From Metarhizium brunneum (Eukaryota; Ascomycota; Sordariomycetes; Hypocreales; Clavicipitaceae), in assembly GCF_013426205.1 (NCBI RefSeq), contig NC_089423.1:5518001-5582000 (forward strand): 64,000 nucleotides of DNA. Reading direction: 5' to 3'. The notes under the pieces are model-generated. The model was not told the origin of the DNA. It saw only the letters and a list, made by a program, of their open reading frames with translations, and made no database searches. The first letter of the stretch is position 1, and each line of letters begins with the position of its first letter. This document shows positions 55,701-64,000 of this stretch, piece after piece. Both the position numbers and the translations under genes were made by a program.

Positions 55701-56157
55701 TCTCGTTGTTTCGAATGCCGGTGACTGGACCAGGGATTGCATCCAGAACCCGCCCACTCAGCTATGGGTGCGTGGCCTTCCCACTTGTGGTGTTATGCGA
55801 ATTGCTACTTTGTTCAACCGCATTGTTGTTATCGCCACGGGCTCCGGAATCGGCCCTCTGCTCGGACACATTGGCCAGCCCAGCTGCCCGACTCAGCTCA
55901 TCTGGTCAACACCAAATCCTGAGCAGACGTTTGGCAAAAAGGTTCTTGACACGATTTACGACTCTATCCCAGATGCCGTCATTCACGATACCAAGAAGCT
56001 GGGTCGCCCCGATCTGGTCAAAATGGGCTACAATCTAGCCAAAGACTTTGGAGCCGAAGCTGTTATTATTATTGCAAACGAGAAGATCACCAAAAAGGTG
56101 GTCTACGGCCTCGAGACTCGAGGACTTCCCGCATACGGAGCCATCTGGGATAGTTGA
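52789..56157 (+). CDS. tmpL: TmpL/TmpB-like adenylate-forming membrane flavoprotein
   Basis: Six exons: 52789-53353, 53429-53563, 53644-53726, 53808-54196, 54265-54358 and 54442-56157, about 993 residues. An AMP-binding domain (about 1-510) keeps the signatures YTSGTTGKPKGV (split by intron 1), CCGPTETT, YCTGDLGRW, GRVDDQVKVKGFRVEL and NGKIDKNAL with its catalytic Lys. No phosphopantetheine carrier site follows. A block of about six membrane spans begins at 576 (IVYRFLFSLIGLLNVG). The C-terminal half carries a ferredoxin-reductase-like NAD(P)-binding motif, ATGSGIGPLLGHI (about 887-899). This order is that of TmpL (Alternaria, Aspergillus fumigatus) and TmpB (A. nidulans), linked in those fungi to intracellular redox balance, sporulation and virulence. 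The adenylated substrate is unknown. The ATG at 52789 is the first in frame after the TATA box. Confidence 0.9.
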
Positions 56158-59100
56158 AATGGTGTCGCTCAACAGTCGTTGCACCCCTCATCCTGCGCTC
56201 TCTTTTTTTTTTTTTCCCTCTTTTTGTCGATTCTGGCCTGCGAGAGGCAGATCTCCGGGCCGCAAACTCTATCCAATTGATACCCTACCACTCTCTGTAT
56301 AATGCCCCAATGCTATTTTTGCATATATCAACGGCGGTTGAAATATGGGCGGTCTAGTCATTTTTTTGTTCTCTCTCATTGTTTTTGGAGTCATTGTCAT
56401 CGACAGTCAACAGCATGTGAACATGGAGCACGGAGGGAAATTTGATCTGATATAGAACTTTTGCTCTCTCTTTTATTTTTCCTTTGTCCTCTTTTTCGTT
56501 TTTTCATTTTTATTTTTACGGCATGGTGGCAACTTTCGTTTTGTTCTTTGTTTAGACGCGTATAGTATTTACAATGCAATGAACCTGCCACGGTGGCGGA
56601 CAGTTATTGCTACGTTTTGTTTTGTTGGCCGTTTGTGTTGTCCTTGCCGCAAGAAGTAGTATCGGGGACGGCATTTGGGGTCCCATCAGATCTGGATCTA
56701 ATCTGGAAATCTGAAGCGGCCCCACTCTTCGGCGATGTGCGGCTCTGTCCGGCCCGGTGCTAAGCTAGTGGACCTGCCACACCGGCGGCCCGTTTTGTGC
56801 ATGATATCGCATGGTACGTACGCGTATGTAGTGACTAGTATCCACACGCACCCATCACGCTGGTCCCAGGAAAAGAAAGCTCTCTAGCATCTGGCGGCGG
56901 CTAGCTGCATGGGAGAGGGCGTGGCTTCAAACTGGATCGATCTCGTCCCATGCACGAATGCGTTGCCCTAGGCCGCCATGGCACGTGGCTTGCAGCAAAG
57001 AAGGCCCCGACGGGTCCAACGCGGGTCCAACGGGGGGGGTTCCATCGGTGTAGCTGGGACCAGAATAGCACGGGAGCTGTGTACGCCGAGTTGTAGTGGT
57101 ACCATGTCGCAACCTGGTGCCCGTGATAGGGCTGCCAGGACGAGGTACGGCGCCGGCCTGGCCTTGCCGCATGCTGTGTCTGTGTCAGTCCTGGACCGGT
57201 CTCGTCACATACATGTTTGCTGCTAGAGTGGGAGGACAGCCGGCCGTCAAGAGATGAGTGACACTTGGGATACTGGAGGCTGGGGTGCGGATACGCCCCC
57301 CCTTTTTTTCCCTTTGGGTGAGGGGGTTTTTCTGGCCCGGCGCTCTGTGGCCTGGTGTATTCTCGCGACGGGCGTCTTCTGATGGGATGGGAGGGGAGGG
57401 CTTGCGTGCCTTGGGGCAGCGGTAGGATATACGTTGGCTGGTGTTGAGGTGCGTCCGCGGCATGTTGCGGTCAATGAATGGGGTGTAGTGCGCGTCTGGG
57501 GGCTGGCTGTGCCATGCTGTGTTGTGTCTGGGGCGGGATGCGTGCCTGGATCTTGAGACGTGCGTCGACGTACGCGGGGTAGAATGGCGGGAATGGCTTG
57601 ACTATCTGGGTCATTGGGGGGAGTAACGGGTAACGGTTCCTGAATCCTGGGATGCTGTCGAAATAAGTGTGGCGGGTGGGTGTATAAGCCTACGAGTGAT
57701 GGCACAAGTTTGTTGCTTTGTACGAACGAGTGCGTATATGGCAATGCTTCTCAGTGTGTATATTGTGATTTGTGAAGGCGGAACTTGGGATCCCGCACAA
57801 ACCAATTTCCAGATATCTTGCCAGTGTGCGGAAGGGCAGCGTTGAGCGTGTCTTGCTGCAACATGAAGGTTTGTACGATTCAGAGGCGAGTTAGTTGGCT
57901 CTTTCTCTTGATGATGCGTGGCTGGGATGCTGGGTAGTTTGTTTGCTACCCCGTCCTGTTGTGGTAGGATCCGGGGGCGGAAAAGGAAACAGTTTGACAA
58001 ATCTTTAGAGCTTAGCTGTGGTTATACAAGGTTTTTCTTTTTTTGTTCACTTCTCTATATATACATGGACGCGTCGTACGGAATAAGATGCGGTAGGACA
58101 AAGACGGTAGAATGTCTTGCATGCGGCCCGGGGGACTTTTATCAAGGATGCCAAGCCAGAATGAGGTTGGAGGGAAACCGGGGACTCTAATTAGACTGTT
58201 TATTTGCTGAGCCGAGCGACGTCATATGCAACATTCAACGGTGGCACGTTGCTGCTCGCAGCAGGAAGGGATACGTAGTCCAAGGAGTTGACGTTGCTTG
58301 TCACGTGCAATGCTTATGCAAGCTGTTGCCATTACCACAGATTGAGTTTGTGCGTTTCATTGTGTTTCGACTCTGGTGGTCATCTTCATGTGGCGACGCC
58401 GACTTGATTGGTGCGTCGAGTTACTTGCGCCAGGCTGCGTTTCTGGAACCCAGGCCTGCCGCTCGTCCTGTGTAGATTGTGAATAACTCTGTTTTATGCG
58501 TGTTTCTCTGGCGCGCCGCAGTTGATGTGGTTTGCTGTGCGTCACGGACTCACGGTCCGGGTAACGTTGCAGCATTGCCGAGCATTATGAGAGAATAGGG
58601 TTCGAGATTACACGTTACAAAAGAGGAGCCTATTCGCCATGTGTCCTCCCTATGGTACCATGACAACAGGCTAAGAGGGCTTGTCTCTCATCCTCGCCGA
58701 GTCGAGCCACTTGCACGTCTCGGCTGCCAGGCAATGCACACCAGGCCTCTCGGCTAATACGCGCACTCCTCTCTTGCCGAGAGGGTAATTTATCTAACCA
58801 GATGGCAAGATAGATGAGGAAAAAAGAAACGACTCATGTGTGCATGGTCCCAGCCGGAATTTGCATCATGGCCGCTTCGGTGCTACGGGTGAGAAAGTCG
58901 GCAGTTGCGAGGCGCAGGGCGGAGAAGACGACATCTGGAGCTCGTCGACTTGAGATTCAGCCCGTCGGAACTAAGATTGCCTCTCCGCTGTGCGTGCTGC
59001 CAACGGCGTGCGTTTCTCATGCTGTGTTTGCCCGGATGGTTGGTTGGGAGCGTGTATTCGGGGGGAGATGGGGGGAGTGTGGCGGATGCGCTTCTTTCTG

Positions 59101-60521
59101 CACCGGCTTGTGTTACCGATGATGGATCGATGGATCGATTCGTGTCGATGTACATGCAAGGAGCCGCGTACTACGCCCTCGTTGCCGGCCATGTCCGCTG
59201 CGGGCTGAGGCATTGCAGCGCGTACGACCGGCTCTGCGTGTGCGGACGTATGGGTTACTACCGAGTACTCCGTATAGTTTTGATGTATCTATTAATATGT
59301 CTGGAGACACTGCTGGCGTCGTACACGGCCGCGGACTGGCTGCGCTTGGTGCCATGGACGCACATTTTGTTATTATACTGCACATGTCGACCAACTACAT
59401 CTATCATCTTACACGTCGCCACACACGTCGCCTCCAACGCGCATGTCCCAGACGGCCACCCCCCTCTGGCCTATCTGGGCAAACGGCCAAAGTCAATTCT
59501 CGCGTCTAGTCGACATTGGGCCTCTTTTGCCGCGGTGCACCAGGCCCAACAAGGCAGGCCGCCTTCACCGACACATGGCTGGTCCTAGTTCATGACACAC
59601 AGCGGGCGGTTCATGCGCCTGGGACAGAATAGGAAATGCCCGCATGGGATCAAGAAGCTTAGGGAGAAGAGGGGGAGGGGGCGTGGCTGCGTCTGCGTTT
59701 TCAATATGGTCATCGATGTGGTCATGTTCGGAGGGGGAAGCCAGTCAGGTTCAAATGGCGGTCACAAATTCACCATGGCTGAAAGGTTGTCGCCAGTCGG
59801 ACCCGGGATAAGCGTCACGGCCAGATGAGGATGGCGTGGGGAGACATGAATCGCGTCGACATGCTGCCTCGGCGGCCCATATCATCGACATGTGTGGCTT
59901 GAACTCCGGCCTTGTTGTCTGGACATGTATCCTCGGGGGGATCCTAGGAGTCGTTTCCTTCTTACGCCCCCGGGGGTTTCTGCACACCTGTCAACGCACC
60001 AAGTGGAGTCTCAAACGGGTGACATGTGTCCCAAGTATATTGTGTAAATTCATGCCCTCATGTTGAGTGTACATGTGGTTCGAGTTGAATGACACAGTAT
60101 GCAGTGATGCACGGTTGTTGCAGATATATGACTGTGGAACTGAACCGTTGTCCTAATCATGCGCGAATCTCTGGTGCCACCGAGCACACAATAAAAAAGG
60201 TTTACATAGAAATAAGCAAAAACAACATACAAACCGAGTGGAATAATGGAATCAATACACCGAGACTCGACTCGGCGCCGGCGGCAAAAATGCCATCCGG
60301 CGCCGGAACCTCGCCAAATGCGGCAATGGACCCCGGCGCTCCGGCCACAATTAACCTCCGATGCCCGACGACAGCTCGACAACAGCTCGCCTTGGTCCAT
60401 GTCAGCCAACGCACCCTCGAAACCTGTCATCACTCAAGACGAACAATCTCCCCGAAGAACAGCACGGCTCTAGTAGCATGAAGAAGCGACCGTAGCCATC
60501 GTCGCTGTTCCCCCGACCACG
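56158..60521. other. 4.4-kb intergenic region
   Basis: T-rich 3' UTR sequence follows the TmpL-like gene (to about 56560). The rest has no gene I can support. Open frames at 57247-57744 (minus, Pro/Thr-rich) and 58905-59588 (plus, no initial ATG of weight) look like chance. One TACTCCGTA motif lies at about 59264-59275. Confidence 0.55.
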
Positions 60522-62777
60522 ATGAGCGCACCAAGCCCACCCCGGCGTACGTCGTCGGCTCCCAAGACTCGCGCATGCAGCAATTGCGCTCGACTAAAGA
60601 TGAAGTGCGCCTGGCCGAGGGACGACTCTGGCCGTTTGTCGACGACATGTACAAGGTGAACATGTAGTCAACCCCCGTCGCCTGCGGAAATAGGGGCCGT
60701 CAAAACTCACAGTGGCTGCGTTGTCTAGATGCGCGCGGCTGAAGATGACGTGCGACGTTCCCGCGCCGTCACAACGGCGGAAACGAGGCAAATCGAGGTA
60801 CGCGTACGCCCAAGTCCAATCACTCGGTATACAAAGTGTGGTACACTGACGAAACCAAAAACACAAACACAGTCGAGTCGCCCTGCTCGAGCAAAAGATA
60901 GACGGCATCATGTCCTTGCTCGCCGAGAACCAACATGGACAGCGGCAGCCAGGTCCATCACCAATGACTCCCGAAAGCCAACTCGCGCACAAAACCGGCC
61001 CTGCAATCCCCCAAGTCCTTCAAACCGAGCCGCCCCGTTCAACGGGGTCCGGCAACCAAGCTCTCTTCCGCCTCATCCCCGACTTCCAGGTAACCGACCG
61101 CGAAGCATCACGCTTCCTCTCCATATACGCCTCCGAATACGCGCCCAACTTTCCCTTCGTCATGGTCCCCTCCGCCGCCACCGCCCACGGCCTACACGAC
61201 CGCAGCCCAGGCCTATTCTGGGCCATCATGACCGCCGTGGCGCCGCAGTCCTTGGCCGTCCAGCAGCGCGTCAAGACGTGGTTCCGGCAGTACGTGGCAG
61301 ACCATGTCATTGTCCGGCAGGAAAAGACCCTGCAGCTACTGCAGGCCATTCTCGTGCATCTCGCGTGGTCAGTACCCCCGCCGCCTCAAGCATACATGTG
61401 CAGCTGTGACATCGGGGGCGGGAGGCCAACAGCTGAAATAGGGGCGACTTCCACTTCTACATCAACGCCGAAGCAACAAACCTCCTACACCTCGCCCTGG
61501 CGCTGGCCACGGACCTCCGGCTCGACAAGTCGCCCGAATCCAGCGCCGCCACGATACGCTCCCAGCTCGGCGAGGCCTGGACGGCCCTCCATCAGGGGGG
61601 CCCCAGCCGACTCGGCATCCCGCACACCCTCGACGACCAGAGAGCCGTCCTGGGCCTCTACCACCTGTCTTCACTGTAGGCAAAACAAAGCCGAAGCATG
61701 CTCGAAAGGAGAACCAAAGCTCACACACCCCGCCTCGCCAGAATCTCGGCACTGTTCAAGCGCGGCCCCCGATTCCCCTGGACGCCCTACCTCTCCCAAT
61801 GCTGCGACGCGCTCACCAGCGCCCGCGAGCACCCATCAGACGCCCTCCTCGCCGCGCTCATCCGTATCCAGCACATCGCCGACGGAGCGTACAGCATCCT
61901 CCCCACGCCGGGCGGCACGGCGCGCACATACACCGCCCCCCTCGACATGGCCGTCGCCCACGCCCGGCGCCAACTCGACGCCTTTGCCGGCGCGCAGCCC
62001 GAGACCGTCCAACAAGACAGTAAGAAAGCCCTCCCCCCTGCCCCGAAATCCGCATCTCAAAGCCCCAGCGCGCCGCTCACGCCCCCTCCCTTCCCTGCAG
62101 GACTCTTCACCACCTGCCACCGCGTGCTCACAACGCGCCTCTACGAGCCGGCCCTGGCCACGGCGGCCCCCGCCCCGACCGACCCCGACGCCCTCCCCGG
62201 CGAGCCCTTCCTCCGCGCCGACTCGCTAGCCAAGTGTCTCGACTCGTCGCGCGACTCCCTCGCCGCGCTGCTCTCCGTGCCCCCCGAACACCTGTGCCGC
62301 CTGCCGCTGACGGCCTCCGCCGCCCTCGCCTTCACCGTCGCAACCACCTGCCGGCTGCTGCTGCTCGACGCCGCGCCCGACTGGCAGCCCGACGCGGCCC
62401 GGGCCACGCTCGACTTCGCAACCACCCTCGAGGGGCTGCAGGACAACTTTGCCCGCGCGGACGAGTGGGCGGCGGAGAATGCCCGCAGGAGGAGGCTCGG
62501 GGGGGACGGCGGCGGCGGCGGCGGCGGCGAAAACACCAGGCCGGACCAGTATACGAGCAAGCTGGGGTGGATCCGGCAGTGGTACATGGCAAAGACGGGG
62601 CAGGCGGAGCAGCGGCCGGCCGGGGCGCGGGCCCAAGAGGGCACTTTGATGCCGGCGGCACATGCTGAGCCGTGGCCCCATGATGTGACGCTCGACTTTG
62701 ACTTTTGGCCGGATTTGATATCCATGTCTGACATGGCCGTGCAGACATTCTCGGGAAACACATGCACCGATGGTTGA
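60522..62777 (+). CDS. Zn2Cys6 fungal-specific transcription factor (Leu3-like architecture)
   Basis: Six exons: 60522-60655, 60729-60797, 60873-61367, 61442-61675, 61742-62019 and 62101-62777, about 628 residues. The zinc cluster is split by intron 1: cysteines 19, 22, 29, 43, 46 and 53 (CX2CX6CX13CX2CX6C) with the basic stretch ARLKMKC. A basic linker (RRKRGKS) and a short coiled coil (VALLEQKIDGIMSLLAEN) follow, then a fungal transcription-factor middle domain with FLSIYASEYAPNFPFV, LLHLALALATDLRL and HPSDALLAALIRIQHIADGAY. A Gly-rich spacer precedes an acidic/hydrophobic tail. Such proteins bind CGG-type half sites in the nucleus, often as dimers. The target pathway is not evident. All junctions keep frame. 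GC content in the second half is noticeably high. It is convergent with the DUF300 gene 0.2 kb downstream. Confidence 0.87.
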
Positions 62778-62978
62778 GTCAAACTAGTTTCGGAATATAT
62801 CTATATTTGAATAGCAATAATATCTCTCCAACGATTGTATCCATTACGCCTCGTGGTATCATGACAAAAAATGCTTATGATCATGCCTGTAATCCTGAAA
62901 AATCTTGCCTCTGGCCTAATCTAACCAAGCCCAAACAGTTGCAAATGCCGCATCACAGTGTAGCCTTTCCCCCTTAGT

Positions 62979-63965
62979 TTATGGCTGAGGCTGCTGTCCT
63001 GGACCCCATAAACTATGCGATACGGCTGCCTGTGCCCGTGTCGGTGCGGCTAGCCCACTGCCAGTGCCGTCATACGGATTGTAACGCCCTTGCATTACAC
63101 CAGTCTGCTGCCGAGTGTCGTGGTGTTGGAATTCGCGAGACTGGTTCGCCCCAAATGCCTGGTACGGCGACGCATCTCGTTGCAGTTGCGGAGGTGCTGT
63201 GGAATAGTCACGAGCCTCCGGATTGGGCTGAGCGTTATCCATCAAGCCAGCCCTTTCTTCAACTCTAGAAGAGTAATATGGGTTTGCCTGCTGAGAGGGC
63301 TGCCCGTATGCTTGCGTGACTGAGCCATATTCGTCGTGCTGACCTGGATGGCCGGCTCCAGATCGCCCGGGTTCGTGGGAGCCACCGCCTTCTTTATTGT
63401 CAGGGAGGTTATCCATGTCAAGGCCGTCGCCCCGATTCCGGCGGTAACTGATATCCTCCTTGCGGCGCTTGACTCCACAGCAGAGCCATCTCATGCCTCG
63501 GCCGAATGCTTTGATGAAATCCCATAGATTCAGTGCATCATACAACGCCATGAGTCCCATGGAACCACCCGAGGGCGCCTGGCGCTCGTTTTCGACGGCG
63601 GGAGAGGCCTTGTCTGCGATGGGGTTGGGATAATATGTTCGGGGTGCGCCGACAATATACGGCGCATACGGAAAGGCCCAAAGGTGGAGTATCGCAAACA
63701 TGGCCATCTCGACGCAAAGGAGTAAAGCCGGGATGCCGACTTTTAGATCGGGATATGCGATAACCTCATTAGGATGAACAATCCTGAGAGTCGATGTGCC
63801 AACCGAGATGGCTGATGCCTGCCAGAAAGACAAGAAAACGACCAATTTGATGGCAACAATTTTGACAAAAAGCTTGTGCTCGGCTAACGGCTCTTTGAGT
63901 TGGACGTAGAATTGGATAAGGCAGTACATTGCGATTGTAACAGCTATTGCGTTAATCACAATGAT
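62979..63965 (-). CDS. DUF300 (organic solute transporter Ost-alpha/TMEM184/LAZ1) protein, 3' exon only
   Basis: The last exon of a minus-strand gene that runs off the window's right edge. It starts at an acceptor (T-run then ACAG at about 63966-63970) and encodes about 328 residues to the stop at 62979-62981. Seen: several hydrophobic spans (IAVTIAMYCLIQFYVQL; VVFLSFWQASAISV; VGIPALLLCVEMAMFAILHL), including the KLVVFLSFWQ segment typical of the family, then a long polar, Gln/Gly/Pro-rich cytosolic tail. Family members are seven-span proteins. The plant relative LAZ1 acts at vacuoles and animal ones move organic solutes, while fungal functions are little studied. The N-terminal spans and start codon lie outside the window. 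Confidence 0.85.
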   Translation of the reverse strand: MIVINAIAVTIAMYCLIQFYVQLKEPLAEHKLFVKIVAIKLVVFLSFWQASAISVGTSTLRIVHPNEVIAYPDLKVGIPALLLCVEMAMFAILHLWAFPYAPYIVGAPRTYYPNPIADKASPAVENERQAPSGGSMGLMALYDALNLWDFIKAFGRGMRWLCCGVKRRKEDISYRRNRGDGLDMDNLPDNKEGGGSHEPGRSGAGHPGQHDEYGSVTQAYGQPSQQANPYYSSRVEERAGLMDNAQPNPEARDYSTAPPQLQRDASPYQAFGANQSREFQHHDTRQQTGVMQGRYNPYDGTGSGLAAPTRAQAAVSHSLWGPGQQPQP

Positions 63966-64000
63966 CTGTAAAAAAAGAAGATATTAGCTCCCCATAGCAA

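Noticed and set aside
57247..57744. 165-codon minus-strand Pro/Thr-rich frame
   Set aside because: Composition reflects G/T-rich non-coding sequence. No ATG-anchored model or family match.
58905..59588. 227-codon plus-strand frame
   Set aside because: Contains a dispersed TACTCCGTA motif and cysteine/leucine-rich chance text. No recognisable domain.

Overview
This window looks like nuclear chromosomal DNA of a filamentous ascomycete, most likely a Sordariomycete and probably Hypocreales. Most genes carry short introns (about 50-135 nt) with GTRNGT-like donors and CTAAC/CTGAC-like branch points. The families present (7TM-RGS hybrid, TmpL-like flavoprotein, Zn2Cys6 regulators, ENA-type Na+ ATPase, FUSC/ArAE_2 transporter) are typical of such fungi. 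Genes are widely spaced and long non-coding stretches separate them. I see no rRNA, no convincing tRNA, no intact transposon and no CRISPR array.

Layout. 2.6-6.1 kb: inositol polyphosphate multikinase (IPK2/ARG82 type) and the pre-mRNA cleavage factor CLP1, both on +. 8.6-11.8 kb: ENA-type P-type ATPase (+). 15.6-15.9 kb: a tiny three-exon metallothionein (+), found only by splicing, with 8 cysteines in 25 residues. 17.7-20.3 kb: two decayed genes, a glutathione S-transferase remnant and a kinase-like (APH family) pseudogene with two frameshifts. 21.1-24.1 kb: a 1004-residue FUSC-type membrane transporter (+), convergent with a small Zn2Cys6 protein (-, 24.35-25.12 kb). 26.4-26.9 kb: a possible two-exon gene of unknown family. 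29.5-31.6 kb: ESF1, an 18S rRNA processing factor. 33.5-34.1 kb: a small four-span membrane protein.

39.3-41.2 kb: a five-exon 7TM-RGS hybrid signalling protein (GprK/MoRgs7 class). 47.4-48.8 kb: a six-exon enoyl-CoA hydratase (-). 52.8-56.2 kb: a six-exon TmpL/TmpB-like protein (adenylation domain, membrane domain, NAD(P)-binding domain). 60.5-62.8 kb: a six-exon Zn2Cys6 transcription factor. 62.98 kb to the window end: the 3' exon of an organic-solute-transporter-alpha/TMEM184 (DUF300) protein (-).

The genes do not form one pathway. Housekeeping RNA genes (CLP1, ESF1) are mixed with ion/metal homeostasis (ENA ATPase, metallothionein, FUSC transporter) and signalling or redox-development genes (IPMK, 7TM-RGS, TmpL). 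The non-coding stretches carry two striking patterns: a strongly over-represented short palindrome-like motif TACGGAGTA/TACTCCGTA, and many unrelated micro-tandem arrays with a unit of exactly 7 bp.
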